A stretch of DNA of 64,000 nt from an uncultured Chloroflexota bacterium (GCA_937967325.1 CALBSQ010000288.1:23759-87758), one strand, 5' to 3'. Shown: positions 38,061 through 48,400, counted from the stretch's first letter. Notes: generated by a model from the letters alone, not told the origin. A program made the numbers and translations.

Positions 38061-39635
38061 ATGCCGGCGAATGTGAGCGAGGTCGAGAAGCGCCTGTGGG
38101 TCTCAGCCGACGAGCTGCGTGCCAACTCCAGGCTGAAGTCGTCCGAGTACTCCGTGCCGGTGCTCGGTCTCATCTTCCTGCGCTTTGCCGACCAGAAGTT
38201 TGCGGCCGCGGATGCGGAGCTGAAGGCTGGGCTGGCGTTGCCGGGTGGGACGCCGAGCCGGCGTGGTCTGAACAAGGAGGACTACCAGGCGCGGGGTGTG
38301 CTGTATGTCCCCGAGCGCGCCCGCTTCTCCGCGCTGCTGCGACTGCCCGAGGGCAGCAACGTCGGGCAGGCCATCAACGAGGCGATGCGCGCCATCGAGG
38401 AAGAGAACACCGAGCTGCGCGACGTGCTGCCGAAGACCTATAACCGGCTGGAGAACGCCACACTGGTCGCCCTGCTGCGCAACTTCGCCGCCATACCCGT
38501 CGATGTCGAGGGCGACGCATTCGGCAAGATTTACGAGTACTTCCTGGGCAAGTTCGCCATGTCGGAGGGGCAGAAAGGCGGCGAGTTCTTCACGCCCACC
38601 TCCATCGTCAAGCTGATCGTCGACGTGATCGAGCCGTTTCATGGGCGCATCTTCGATCCGGCCTGCGGCTCCGGCGGCATGTTCGTGCAGAGCGCGGAGT
38701 TCGTGCAGCGGCACCAGCGGCAGCCCAACGCCGAGATCTCCATCTACGGCCAGGAGCGCACCGCCGAGACGGTCCGGCTCTGCCGCATGAACCTGGCCGT
38801 CCACGGCCTCTCCGGCGACGTCAAGCAGGCCAATACCTACTACGAGGACGCACACGGCTCAACCGGCACGTTCGACTTTGTGATGGCCAATCCGCCCTTC
38901 AACGTGGACCGCGTGGACAAAGAGAAGATCAAGGATGATCCGCGCTTCCCCTTCGGCATGCCGCGGGTGGACAATGCCAACTACCTCTGGATCCAGCTCT
39001 TCTACAGCGCACTCGGTCCCGGTGGCCGCGCCGGCTTCGTCATGGCCAACTCCGCCGCCGACGCCCGGAGCTCCGAGCTGGAGCTGCGCAAGCGGCTCAT
39101 CCAGTCCCGCGCCGTGGACGTGATGATTGCCGTCGGCTCCAACTTCTTCTACACGGTCACGCTCCCCTGCACCCTCTGGTTCCTCGACCGCGGCAAGGGC
39201 CTCACGCCGCGCGGCGACACGGTGCTCTTCCTGGACGCCCGCCACGTCTACCGGCAGGTGGACCGTGCCCACCGCGAGTTCACGCCCGAGCAGATCGAGC
39301 TCCTCGCCAACGTGGTCCGCCTGTACCGTGGCGAGCCGGTGGAGACCTGCAACAGCAGCGAGCTACTGCTGGCCCAGCACTTCCCCGAAGGCATCTACGC
39401 CGACGTGCCTGGCCTCTGCAAAGCGGCGACGCTGGCCGAGATCGAAGCGCAAGGCTGGAGCCTCAACCCCGGCCGCTACGTCGGTGTCATCGCCCGCGCC
39501 GCCGACGGCTTCGACTTCGCGGAGCGGCTAGAGGAGCTGAACGAGGAGCTAGAGACGCTCAACGCACAGGCCAGGGAGCTGGAGGAGCGGATCGCGGAGA
39601 ACGTGGCGAGGCTGTTGGAAATGGCCGTCGGCTAA
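38061..39635 (+). CDS. hsdM: Type I restriction-modification methylase subunit HsdM
   Basis: A 524-aa N6-adenine DNA methyltransferase subunit. An N-terminal helical HsdM_N region is followed by motif [10 protein letters not shown] (about 199-207) and catalytic motif IV NPPF (about 276-279), with a C-terminal coiled coil ([22 protein letters not shown]). ATG 38061 is chosen over an upstream frame because TGAGGT precedes it and homology starts at [18 protein letters not shown]. Its TAA overlaps the hsdS ATG by one base. Confidence 0.93.
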   Translation: MPANVSEVEKRLWVSADELRANSRLKSSEYSVPVLGLIFLRFADQKFAAADAELKAGLALPGGTPSRRGLNKEDYQARGVLYVPERARFSALLRLPEGSNVGQAINEAMRAIEEENTELRDVLPKTYNRLENATLVALLRNFAAIPVDVEGDAFGKIYEYFLGKFAMSEGQKGGEFFTPTSIVKLIVDVIEPFHGRIFDPACGSGGMFVQSAEFVQRHQRQPNAEISIYGQERTAETVRLCRMNLAVHGLSGDVKQANTYYEDAHGSTGTFDFVMANPPFNVDRVDKEKIKDDPRFPFGMPRVDNANYLWIQLFYSALGPGGRAGFVMANSAADARSSELELRKRLIQSRAVDVMIAVGSNFFYTVTLPCTLWFLDRGKGLTPRGDTVLFLDARHVYRQVDRAHREFTPEQIELLANVVRLYRGEPVETCNSSELLLAQHFPEGIYADVPGLCKAATLAEIEAQGWSLNPGRYVGVIARAADGFDFAERLEELNEELETLNAQARELEERIAENVARLLEMAVG

Positions 39636-40816
39636 TGTCCGCTTGGATCGAATGCGCACTCGGGGATGTGCTCACGTTCCAGAGGGGCTTCGACCTCCCA
39701 GAGCGCGAGCGTCGCGAAGGCAACGTTCCCATCGTGTCTTCCTCCGGGATCAGCGGATTTCACGACACCCCAAAGGTGAAGGCACCCGGAGTCATTACGG
39801 GCCGCTACGGCACGCTGGGACAGGTCTTTTACGTCAATGGAGACTTCTGGCCCTTGAACACGACGCTTTACGTTCGGGACTTCAAGGGCAACGACCCGCT
39901 TTTCCTGAGCTATTTTTTACGGACGCTTGATTTGGCCCACCAGAATTCCGCCGGTGCTGTTCCTGGAATAAACCGTAACGCCATCCACCTCCTGCGGGTG
40001 CGCATTCCAGACCTTGGAACACAGGTCAAGATCGCGTCGATCCTCTCCGCTTACGACGATCTGATCGAGAACAATACGCGGCGCATTGCCATTCTGGAGG
40101 AGATGGCGCAGGCGCTGTACCGCGAGTGGTTCGTGGAGTTCCGGTATCCGGGGCACGAGGGCGTGCGGAAGGTCTCCTCGGACCTGGGCCGTATTCCCGA
40201 ATCGTGGCGCATCGAACCCTTCACAAACGCCGTCGAGGTCGACCCTGTTACCCGTGTGCCAAGCGAAGGGATCAAGCCCTTCGTGCCCATGAGCGCACTA
40301 TCCGGCGACTCGATGGTAATCGACGGTATAGTGAACCGAGCAGGCAACAGCGGATCAAAGTTTCGCAACGGGGATACTCTGTTCGCTCGCATAACGCCTT
40401 GCCTGGAAAACGGAAAGACCGGGTACGTGCAGTTCCTTACGGGCCCAGACGATGTCGCGTTCGGATCTACCGAGTTCGTCGTGCTGCGTTCACGAACTCT
40501 TGTGCCCGAATACGTCTACCTGATGGCACGAGCTAACGAGCTCCGCGACGCCGCAATAAAGTCAATGTCCGGAGCAACCGGCAGGCAACGAGTTCAGCTG
40601 GCGTGTTTTCACCGGTTCTTGTTTGCTCATCCAGACCCGAGCACCCTCATGGCGTTCTCAAATAACGTCAGGCCGCTGTTCCAGTACATACATTCGCTTG
40701 CAACAAGGAATGTCAACCTCCGACGCACGCGCGACCTGTTGTTGCCCAAGCTCGTCTCGGGCGTGGTGGACTTCGACGCTGGCGTCGCAGAGGGATCAGA
40801 CGTACGGGAGAATTGA
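39635..40816 (+). CDS. hsdS: Type I restriction specificity subunit HsdS
   Basis: A 393-aa protein with two target-recognition domains. TRD1 covers about residues 1-150 (CALGDVLTFQRGFDLPERER, NRNAIHLLRVRIPDL) and is followed by the conserved coiled-coil spacer (SAYDDLIENNTRRIAILEEMAQALYREWFVEFRYPG). TRD2 covers about 190-370 and ends in the second spacer (RRTRDLLLPKLVSG). TRD2 has lower GC and more mixed codon use than hsdM, typical of exchanged specificity modules. The target sequence cannot be read from the protein. Confidence 0.92.
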   Translation: MSAWIECALGDVLTFQRGFDLPERERREGNVPIVSSSGISGFHDTPKVKAPGVITGRYGTLGQVFYVNGDFWPLNTTLYVRDFKGNDPLFLSYFLRTLDLAHQNSAGAVPGINRNAIHLLRVRIPDLGTQVKIASILSAYDDLIENNTRRIAILEEMAQALYREWFVEFRYPGHEGVRKVSSDLGRIPESWRIEPFTNAVEVDPVTRVPSEGIKPFVPMSALSGDSMVIDGIVNRAGNSGSKFRNGDTLFARITPCLENGKTGYVQFLTGPDDVAFGSTEFVVLRSRTLVPEYVYLMARANELRDAAIKSMSGATGRQRVQLACFHRFLFAHPDPSTLMAFSNNVRPLFQYIHSLATRNVNLRRTRDLLLPKLVSGVVDFDAGVAEGSDVREN

Positions 40817-40821
40817 CAACC

Positions 40822-41988
40822 ATGGTGTCTGAATATCAATTGAAGACCACATCCTCTTCAAGTATTGAGGTCGAAGACCTCCCGCTGGCAGACGAGGAAG
40901 AACTCGCCGGAGCGGTAACGCGCAAGATTCTGCGCTCCCAGCTTGTAAGAAATCTACAAGACGCCGATTCTCCGGTCAAGATTTGCATAATGCATCAACG
41001 GCGAGGCTCCAAAAACACGCCGTGGCAGGACGTTGACTCCTTCGACCTTCGGCGCCTACATGCCGGCGAACAGGTCAAGCTCGATCTTAGCTGTGATGAA
41101 ACATTACGCCTCCACCGAAGGCTGTCCGAACTCTATGCTGCGACCTCGCAAGGTCTGCCCGTCGACCAGCAGAGGCTGCGAGTATCTGATCCCAGCGAAT
41201 CGGTTGTGGTATCAGGCCAACAATGGGAATTCATTCGCCGCCTCGTCGAGCAGGAGGGAGAACAATTTTGGGAAGCCGTCGCGGACCTCAGCCCGGGTCT
41301 CGTTGAAACCGTGGCTCGAGCCAAGGTCCACCGCAGACGGCAGGAGAGCGTAGAACGCTTTGCGTGGGCACTCGAAGAAGATGCGTGGTCGGAGGTCGAG
41401 TGGGACCATTTCTTCCATGACAACATCTGGATCTTTGGGTACGGTCTCGATTACCAGTTCCTCAGCCAGGTGCAGAATCAGGCACATCTTGGGGGCACAA
41501 CCATGGCAGGAACGGGTGGGCAACGGCTGGACTTCATTATGGCTACGCAGGCCACGGCCAAGTTCACAGTACTTGTTGACATCAAGAAGCCGGATAGTCA
41601 GCTTGTGGGCAAGGAGTACCGGAACAATGTGCATCTCCTTGGCGAGGAGATCGTCGGCGGCGTTGCCCAGCTTCAATCGTACTGTCGGCGATGGGTCGTG
41701 GAAGGATCGCGACAGGAAGACAACTCGACTGCCCTCCAAGAGGCCGGCATCTACACCTACGAACCGCGAGGCATCCTCGTCGTTGGGCAGACTAAGCAGC
41801 TCGACAACCCCGGCAAGAAGGCTACGTTCGAGCTATTTCGGAGAAACCTCCATAACCCCACGGTGCTTACCTATGATGAACTTCTCGAGCGGGCTAAATT
41901 CGTGGGGGCAGCAGACGGCGCAAAGCGAGAGGAGGGCCTGGCAGAGTCGGTACGGGCCAGTGCGGAGGCGACATCTGACATCTTATGA
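40822..41988 (+). CDS. Shedu-like (DUF4263) nuclease within the hsd operon
   Basis: A 388-aa protein whose C-terminal half matches the DUF4263/SduA nuclease domain of the Shedu anti-phage system. The PD-(D/E)xK core is readable as RLDFIMATQATAKFTVLVDIKKP (about 234-257), followed by the helix GEEIVGGVAQLQSYCRRW. The N-terminal half (to about 180) is a variable sensor-type region with no recognised domain. It begins 5 bp after hsdS (TTG 40813, overlapping the hsdS stop, is an alternative), so it is made from the same mRNA. Codon use is clearly less GC-rich than hsdM. Confidence 0.82.
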   Translation: MVSEYQLKTTSSSSIEVEDLPLADEEELAGAVTRKILRSQLVRNLQDADSPVKICIMHQRRGSKNTPWQDVDSFDLRRLHAGEQVKLDLSCDETLRLHRRLSELYAATSQGLPVDQQRLRVSDPSESVVVSGQQWEFIRRLVEQEGEQFWEAVADLSPGLVETVARAKVHRRRQESVERFAWALEEDAWSEVEWDHFFHDNIWIFGYGLDYQFLSQVQNQAHLGGTTMAGTGGQRLDFIMATQATAKFTVLVDIKKPDSQLVGKEYRNNVHLLGEEIVGGVAQLQSYCRRWVVEGSRQEDNSTALQEAGIYTYEPRGILVVGQTKQLDNPGKKATFELFRRNLHNPTVLTYDELLERAKFVGAADGAKREEGLAESVRASAEATSDIL

Positions 41989-42134
41989 CGCCGGGCAAAA
42001 GGGAGGGCACCGATGCTCGCGTTCACTAATGCCTGAGGTTGTTTCTACGCGGCCTAGGAGAAGCGATACCCGCATAGTGATGCGCCCTTCGGCCGGCGCA
42101 CCGCGAATGGGATGTCGCCCCGGCCTCGCCATGC

Positions 42135-42210
42135 TGGTATAATTGCGGTGCTGGACTGGGAATTCTCGGTCGGTGAGCGGCCCCGGCGTTTGCCGGGGCC
42201 GCTCGCTTTT
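42135..42210 (+). ncRNA. Possible short transcript: extended -10 followed by strong terminator
   Basis: TGG-TATAAT (42135-42143) is a perfect extended -10. It is followed, only about 30 bp beyond the expected start, by the terminator hairpin at 42175-42204 and a T-run. If active it would make a structured RNA of about 60 nt just after the Shedu gene. No -35 is visible. It may instead be a relic promoter. Confidence 0.35.
42175..42210 (+). terminator. Rho-independent terminator after the hsdM-hsdS-Shedu operon
   Basis: Perfect 13-bp stem GAGCGGCCCCGGC / GCCGGGGCCGCTC with loop GTTT, followed by GCTTTT. It ends the plus-strand operon and abuts the stop codon of the convergent DUF3800 gene. Confidence 0.85.
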
Positions 42211-42941
42211 CAGGGAAAGACCTTCAGTCCTCTGACACCGCCCGTGCCAGCGTAGAGCTTGCCTTTGACGATCTGGTACGCCGGATTCGGTTTGCTCGAA
42301 TCAAGCACATGGCGAGCGATGGGATAGCCCGCTAGGTCGGCCATCTGGGTGCTGATGATATTCATTGCTTTGGGTCGAAATACCAGATCGAAGGCGATAC
42401 TTCGGAACCTGTCCATGTTGTTGTATCCGGTGCCGTGCGTCACGACGCTCTGGAACTTGAGCTCAAGCGCGCGGTCTGCATCTCTTCCGCGTGACTCCGC
42501 GATGAGTGACACCTTCGTCTGCCCGAACGACTCGAGGAGCGGCACCAGACGCTCCATGGCAAGTTCGACTGACAAGTCGTAAGGGTTCTGGGCGTATGTA
42601 CCATACTTGCTCTTGTGCGACTGCTTGCGGATCACCGCCGCGACCAGTGTGTACTCTAGGCCTCCCATGAGATCGTTGATGCGTTCGTAAAAAGGCTGGC
42701 GATTGTTGGGCACCTGCAAAAACGCGAAGTCGCCCTTCGCCTTCCTGATATCGCGCGAGTGCAGGATGATTCCCTCGTGACCCCAATAGTCCATCTTCAG
42801 ACGATAAAAGGCAGGCACGATTTGGTCACAATACCGTGCGGTATCGCAGATCAGCAGCACCAGCGCGAATATGGGAAAATCCTCATCTTCGCGTTCGAGG
42901 CTATGGTCCCCGGTCTCATCCAGATAAACGGTAACCGGCAC
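42210..42941 (-). CDS. DUF3800 domain protein
   Basis: A 243-aa protein of the DUF3800 family, predicted RNase H-like fold and often found in defence islands. N-terminal strand with first acidic residue (VYLDETGDHS), central LIAESRGRDADRALE, and the C-terminal signature ISTQMADLAGYPIARHV with the last Asp. All expected acidic positions are present, so nuclease activity is possible (inference). GTG start at 42941. The MerR-DUF433 gene ends 73 bp upstream on the same strand, so the two probably form a unit. Confidence 0.82.
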   Translation of the reverse strand: MPVTVYLDETGDHSLEREDEDFPIFALVLLICDTARYCDQIVPAFYRLKMDYWGHEGIILHSRDIRKAKGDFAFLQVPNNRQPFYERINDLMGGLEYTLVAAVIRKQSHKSKYGTYAQNPYDLSVELAMERLVPLLESFGQTKVSLIAESRGRDADRALELKFQSVVTHGTGYNNMDRFRSIAFDLVFRPKAMNIISTQMADLAGYPIARHVLDSSKPNPAYQIVKGKLYAGTGGVRGLKVFP

Positions 42942-43014
42942 GGCGGATTAGTCTCCAGTGGTTGATGCTGTCCTTCGCTGGCGGGGCGCCGATCTACTCG
43001 AATGCTGCTCGGCC

Positions 43015-43695
43015 CTACGCCGCGGCTTCAAAGTGTGAGACCGCCGCGTACCAGCGGGCGGCGTCATCGATCTCTCTGCCCGATAGCTTATAGTCCGAGC
43101 GCAGGATCTGCCGGCCTTCCGCCGTCTCCGCCAGCAGCGCTACCTTCTCGGCCGGGATTCGCCGGTTACGGATCGTCGGACGGCCGCTGAGCCGGTCCGG
43201 GTCTACCTCAATATGGGTGACGTGCGGCAGGTCCCGCATCACCCAGCCTCCGCGGCGCAAGAGAGCGCTGAGGTTCTGTAGCTCTGTCAGCGTTGGTAGG
43301 TACGTCTGATTGCCATCGCCCCGCCCTCCATCCATTGCCAGCTCGCAGTCACCGTCTCGCCCGCACAGGACCACCCGGCTTCTCCTGTTGACGCGACCCG
43401 CCTGCGGAACGGTGGTCGACAATGGGGACGCGATCAAGGGCCAGTCACCGTACCGCTCGCGCAGGTTGGCTATCGCCCGGCGTATCTCCGGTGCTGGCAA
43501 GCCGCGGTCGATCAGCTCATGGACGACCATGGCTTCCGCAACGTCTTGGAAGCTGTAAGCGCGAGGGTTACCAGCGCCTCGCGACGAGCGGATCAGGCCG
43601 TGCCTGGCCCATTGCCCGATCTGGGTGCCGGATACGCCTGCCAATTGGCCAACATCCCGCGCGAGATACCAGCCACGGGGGGCCGAAGATGCCAT
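43015..43695 (-). CDS. MerR-type HTH plus DUF433 protein (antitoxin-like)
   Basis: A 226-aa protein. N-terminal MerR-like helix-turn-helix (YLARDVGQLAGVSGTQIGQWARHGLI, then RAYSFQDVAEAMVVHELIDRG), a linker, and a C-terminal DUF433 domain (HIEVDPDRLSGRPTIRNRRIP ... LSGREIDDAARWY). DUF433 proteins are usually paired with a DUF5615 PIN-like toxin. No such gene is here; the next gene is DUF3800. ATG 43695 is chosen for the GGAAGGTG site; the longer frame runs through an IS110 remnant on the other strand. Confidence 0.78.
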   Translation of the reverse strand: MASSAPRGWYLARDVGQLAGVSGTQIGQWARHGLIRSSRGAGNPRAYSFQDVAEAMVVHELIDRGLPAPEIRRAIANLRERYGDWPLIASPLSTTVPQAGRVNRRSRVVLCGRDGDCELAMDGGRGDGNQTYLPTLTELQNLSALLRRGGWVMRDLPHVTHIEVDPDRLSGRPTIRNRRIPAEKVALLAETAEGRQILRSDYKLSGREIDDAARWYAAVSHFEAAA

Positions 43696-43824
43696 GCCCA
43701 CGCACCTTCCGCCACTCCACCCCGCATCTCGGTCCCAGACATTATCCTCACTCGCGAGGCTTCGCATGTCCACTTGACCCGGCCCTGATACACTTCGCAA
43801 ACCAAAGGCATATTGTGGGGGGAT

Positions 43825-44140
43825 GCACTCTCCCAGCTGGTGGCCATCGTCGCCGGGGGAGACAGCGCGGGCACCCTGGCGGAGTTGGTGTTGAGCAAGT
43901 TGCGGGCAAAGCTTTCGGAGCCTTGCCGTGCCTTGGACGGGCGCGGCAAGGCCCACCATCGCCTGCTCATTGAGCAGATCCTGACCCACCTCGACCTCCT
44001 GGAGGCGGCGGTGGCGGAGTTGGAAGCTGACGCCCTACCAGTAGGCGACGACCCTGCTACTGGCCATCCCGGGCATCGGCTCCGTGATGGCGACGACCAT
44101 CGTCGCGGAGATCGGCGTGGACATGGCCCGCTTCCCCGTG
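43825..44140 (+). pseudogene. IS110-family transposase remnant
   Basis: The C-terminal half of an IS110 (DEDD) transposase in two frames. First frame: LAELVLSKLRAKL ... AHHRLLIEQILTHLDLLEAA. After a frameshift near 44040, with a TAG in the second frame, the Transposase_20 domain continues as LLLAIPGIGSVMATTIVAEIG and VDMARFP before homology ends. The N-terminal catalytic domain and the element ends are missing. It marks past insertion between the MerR-DUF433 and TIR genes. Confidence 0.72.
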
Positions 44141-44159
44141 CGGCCTCGGCGTACGAAAT

Positions 44160-44250
44160 GGCCGCTGACTTATCAGGGAAGGACTTTCAGCCTTCTGATA
44201 GACCAAATGCACACGGTAAAGCTCGATTCGATAGGGCGGGGACACCGGAG
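44160..44250 (-). pseudogene. Possible decayed 3' end of a second DUF3800 gene
   Basis: The DNA at 44172-44200 resembles the DUF3800 3' end at 42210-42235; on the minus strand it reads IRRLKVLP-stop against VRGLKVFP-stop. Upstream, PPYRIELYR recalls PAYQIVKGKLY in another frame. This suggests a broken duplicate, interrupted by the IS110 event. Evidence is short. Confidence 0.35.
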
Positions 44251-44280
44251 CGGGCCACGACAACAGGTTTGTACGACAAT

Positions 44281-45204
44281 CTAAAAAGGAATGTCGTCCG
44301 TTTTCAAGACAACCTCCCTCCGTTTTGTCAGCAGATCATCCACCATCTTGGGGAGACCGTTGGCCCTTGCAATTTGTGTGTTGCTTTTCGCTGCCTCATC
44401 AATGCTGGTAAGCATATCCCATGTCCACCTTTGGACGGACCTGAGTCTCTTAAAACTTCGCCTCGCGCTTTCAAAGGATGCCGCGTTTGTGAACTGCTCC
44501 ACAACGATCGCATCATGGTTCGTCTCGTAGGCACCTTGTACCTTTTCGCCTGACTTCGGATTAGACTTCAGGACCACGTAGACCCGGTCCGCTAGATACT
44601 CTGCCGGAAGACCGTCTGCCTTGACTCCTTGGTATCGAGCCATGAACCCATAAGGATCCACACCCATCATAACTGGCACAATGACGACTTTTCGGCTGAG
44701 CGCATACCCTACCTCTTGGTCACACCACTTACTTGTGTGAAAATCCGGTGAGAGGAATGCAACGATAGCATCACAGGTAGCGAGCGCCGTTTCAATCTCG
44801 TTCACCCACTCCTTGGCCGGTTCGATGTCCTGATGAGCGACAAAACAGTCAATTCCGAAAGGTAGAAGCTCTCTCTTCACTTCGGAAACCCGGTACTTGT
44901 CGACTGATGAATGACTGAGAAACACCCGGAAGAACGCTGGGCGCCAGTGACTAGCGTATTCGTCAGGGGGAGTCGGTATGCTGGCCTCGGTAGGGAAGAG
45001 ATAATCACGCATTTGGATAAGCGTGTCGTCGGGAGTACTCGACAGCATCGATAATGAATACGAGTAGAGGTCGCCACTTCCCCAATTGTTCGCAGTCGGC
45101 TGACCGAACTGGCCGAGGACAAAGTCTAACTCAGCCCAGTTGTTGATCGAGCTGAGACCCTGGGCAACCTTCTTAATCAGGTCAATCCGCTGCCCGATAT
45201 TCAT
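44281..45204 (-). CDS. TIR-domain protein (probable NADase defence effector)
   Basis: A 307-aa protein. Residues 1-72 form a helical N-terminal domain (IGQRIDLIKKVAQGLSSI ... DDTLIQMRDYLFP) of the kind fused to TIR or Abi effectors. Residues 91-185 are a TIR domain (FFRVFLSHSSVDKYRV, WVNEIETALATCDAIVAFLSPDF, WCDQEVGYAL), with the catalytic Glu at about position 164 present. The C-terminal 100 residues are unassigned. Bacterial TIR proteins deplete NAD+ on phage sensing. No separate sensor gene is adjacent, so recognition may lie in the N- or C-terminal parts. Codon use is markedly less GC-rich than neighbours, a sign of transfer. Confidence 0.85.
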   Translation of the reverse strand: MNIGQRIDLIKKVAQGLSSINNWAELDFVLGQFGQPTANNWGSGDLYSYSLSMLSSTPDDTLIQMRDYLFPTEASIPTPPDEYASHWRPAFFRVFLSHSSVDKYRVSEVKRELLPFGIDCFVAHQDIEPAKEWVNEIETALATCDAIVAFLSPDFHTSKWCDQEVGYALSRKVVIVPVMMGVDPYGFMARYQGVKADGLPAEYLADRVYVVLKSNPKSGEKVQGAYETNHDAIVVEQFTNAASFESARRSFKRLRSVQRWTWDMLTSIDEAAKSNTQIARANGLPKMVDDLLTKRREVVLKTDDIPF

Positions 45205-45380
45205 CCGTGCCGCGTACCTTTCTTGGTGGGCATGCCTTCCGACTGATTGTCACATGCCATCGTCGTCAGGTCGCTGACTGTGAGACACGAGCGAAGCGGG
45301 CGTTGCACAGGGCCGGATAGTGGGGCGGGTGGCGAGGCAGGAGCAACTGCCTCGGCCAAAATAGGTGAACGTAATCGGCC

Positions 45381-45409
45381 TTCGACAAGGCGGCGCGTGA
45401 CGCTACAAT
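45381..45409 (+). promoter_or_regulatory. Promoter of hsdR, predicted leaderless
   Basis: TTCGAC (45381-45386), 17-bp spacer, TACAAT (45404-45409). The hsdR ATG is at 45417, only 7 bp beyond the -10, and has no ribosome-binding site. The mRNA would start at or next to the ATG. Confidence 0.6.
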
Positions 45410-45416
45410 CCAACAC

Positions 45417-48400
45417 ATGCCCAGCGACTACTCCGAAGACGCCCTCATCGAGCAGCCGGCTATTGCGCTGTTCGCGGAGCTCGGCTGGCAGACGGCCAAC
45501 TGCTTCCAGGAAAAGGTCGGGGCGCGGAGTACGTTAGGCCGGCAGACCACGCACGAAGTTGTGCTGGTCAACCGGCTGCGCTGGGCGTTGGAGATTCTGA
45601 ACCCCGGCACTCCCAGCGCGGTGATCGAGCTGGCCATCGAGGCGCTCACGGAGGACCGGAGCGCGCTCAGTCCCGCGCAGGCCAATCGCGAGATCTACCG
45701 GCTGCTCAAGGACGGCGTGCGGGTGGTGTATCGCGACGAAGCGGACGAGGAGACCATCCACGTGCTGCGCGCGATCGACTGGGAGCGGCCCGGGCGCAAC
45801 GACTTTCTGCTGGCCTCGCAGCTCTGGGTGTCCGGCGACATCTACAAGCGTCGGGCCGACCTCGTCGGCTTCGTCAACGGCATTCCGCTGGTGCTGGTCG
45901 AGCTCAAGGCGCAGCACAAGCGGCTGGAGGACGCCTACCAGAACAACCTGCGCGATTACAGGTCCACGATTCCTCAGTTGTTCCAGTACAACGCCTTCAT
46001 CATCCTGTCCAACGGCAGCCAGAGCCGGATCGGCAGCATGACGGCGGCTTGGGAGCACTTCGCCGAGTGGAAACGCGTCAACAGCGAGGGAGAGGCCGGC
46101 ATCGTGTCACTGGAGACGATGATCCGCGGTACCTGCCAGCCGGCGCGATTGCTCGATCTGGTGGAGAACTTTACCGTCTTCAGCGAAGGCCAGGGCGCAC
46201 TGGTCAAGCTGCTGGCGAAGAATCACCAGTACCTGGGCGTCAACAACGCCGTGCAGGCGCTGCAGGACCTCCGGGACAAGCAGGGGCGGCTCGGCGTCTT
46301 CTGGCATACGCAGGGCAGCGGCAAGAGCTACTCAATGGTCTTCTTCTCCCAGAAGGTGCTGCGCAAAGTCCCCGGCAACTGGACCTTCCTGGTCGTGACG
46401 GACCGCCAGGAGCTGGACGACCAGATCTACAAGACCTTCGCCGGGGCAGGCGCGGTAACGGAGGTGAAGATACAGGCCGAGAGCGGTGCGCACCTGCAGC
46501 AGTTGCTGCGGGAGGCGCACCGCAATGTCTTTACCCTGATCCAGAAGTTCCATGTCGAGGCGGGCCGCCGCTATCCCACCCTCTCGGAGCGGTCCGACAT
46601 CATCGTCATGACCGACGAGGCGCACCGCAGCCAGTACGAGACGCTGGCGCTGAATATGCGCAACGCCCTGCCCAACGCCGCCTTCATCGCCTTCACCGGC
46701 ACGCCGCTGATGGCCAAGGAGGAGCGCACGCGCGAAGTCTTCGGCGACTACGTCAGCATCTACAACTTCAAGCAGTCCGTCGACGACGGCGCCACCGTAC
46801 CGCTCTTCTACGAGAATCGCATCCCGGAGCTGCAGCTCGCAGGCGACGAGCTTAACCAGGAGCTGGAGGAGTTGATCGGAGGGGAAGGGCTCGACGAGGG
46901 GCAGCAGCGCAAGCTGGAGCGTGAGTTTGGGCGCGAGTATCACCTCATCACACGCGACGACCGGCTGGAGAAGATCGCGGAGGACCTGGTCTCGCATTTT
47001 GCCGAGCGCGGGCAACTGGGCAAAGCGATGGCAGTCTCCATCGACAAGGCCACGGCCCTCCGGATGTACGACAAGGTGCGCCGGCGCTGGGGCGAGTACC
47101 TCGCCAGGTTGAAAGAAGAGGCGAGCCGGGCTACCGGCCCGCGCGCTGAAGCGCTCCTGGCCCGGGCTCGCTGGATGGAGACGACCGATATGGCCGTGGT
47201 CGTGTCCCCAGCGCAGAACGAGGTCGAGGACTTTGACCGGAAAGGCTTGAACATTGTCCCGCACCGGCGGCGCATGGTGATGGAAGATCTGGCCGCGAAG
47301 TTCAAAGATCCCAACGATTCCTTGCGGCTAGTCTTCGTTTGTGCCATGTGGATGACCGGCTTCGACGTCCCCAACCTGGCGACGATCTATCTCGACAAGC
47401 CCATGCGCAACCACACGCTTATGCAGACCATCGCCCGCGCCAACCGCGTGTTCGAGGGCAAGAGCAACGGGCTCATCGTGGACTACGTCGGGGTGTTCCG
47501 CGATCTGCAGCGGGCGCTGGCGATCTACGCCTCCGGGGCCGGCGACGCGGCGGAGCTGGATCTTCCGGTGCAGGATAAGCGGAAGGCTGTGGCCACGCTC
47601 CGGCTGGCACTCGCCGACGCCGAGGCGTTTTGCCTGGGCGTCGGCGTCGATCCGGCCGGAATCATCGCCGCAGCCGGATTCGAGCGACTGAAGCGGCTGG
47701 AAGACGCGGTCGACCTGCTTGTGGCGAGCGATCAGACGAAGGACGCATACCTGGCCCTGGTCGCGGCCGCGGCGCGCTGGTACCGTGCCATCTTGCCGGA
47801 CGTCAGCGCGACGGAGTTTAGTCCAGCTATGGCTTGTCACCAGGCGCTCGCCGCGAAGCTGCTCGCCGGCACGCCCAAGCCGGACATTGCCCACGTGATG
47901 GAGGGGGTGGAGTCGCTGCTCGACGCGCACATCACCGCCGAAGGGTACGTCATCCGCGAAGCTCCCGCCACCTACGCTGCCGGCATCCTGACGGACCTGA
48001 ATGCCATCGACTTCGACGCTCTCAAGGCCCGCTTCGAGGCACAGCACAAGCACATAGAAGCCGACCGGCTCCGTGGCGCCATCAGGAGCAAGCTGGGCAG
48101 GCTGATACGGCAAAACAAGAGCCGGATGAACTACCAGGAGCAGTTCCAGCACCTCATCGATGAGTACAACACCGGCTCGGTCAGCGTCGAGCAGTTCTTC
48201 TCCCAACTGGTACTCCTGGCGAAGACGCTGAGCCATGAAGAGGAACGCGGCGCGGCTGAGGGGCTAACGGAAGAAGAGCTGGCCATTGCGGACTTGCTCC
48301 TCCAGCCGGAGGCCGCTCCGGTTGATGTGGACCGTGACGCGGTGAAGCAGACCGCCCGCGAGATCCTCACCGCGCTCAAGAAAGACAAGTTGGTGCTGGA

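Noticed and set aside
42003..42032. Similarity (about 22 of 28 bases) between 42005-42032 and the vapB-vapC junction at 18749-18776
   Set aside because: Too short and with no readable VapB or VapC peptide at 42 kb; could be a small dispersed repeat. Not enough to call a toxin-antitoxin remnant.
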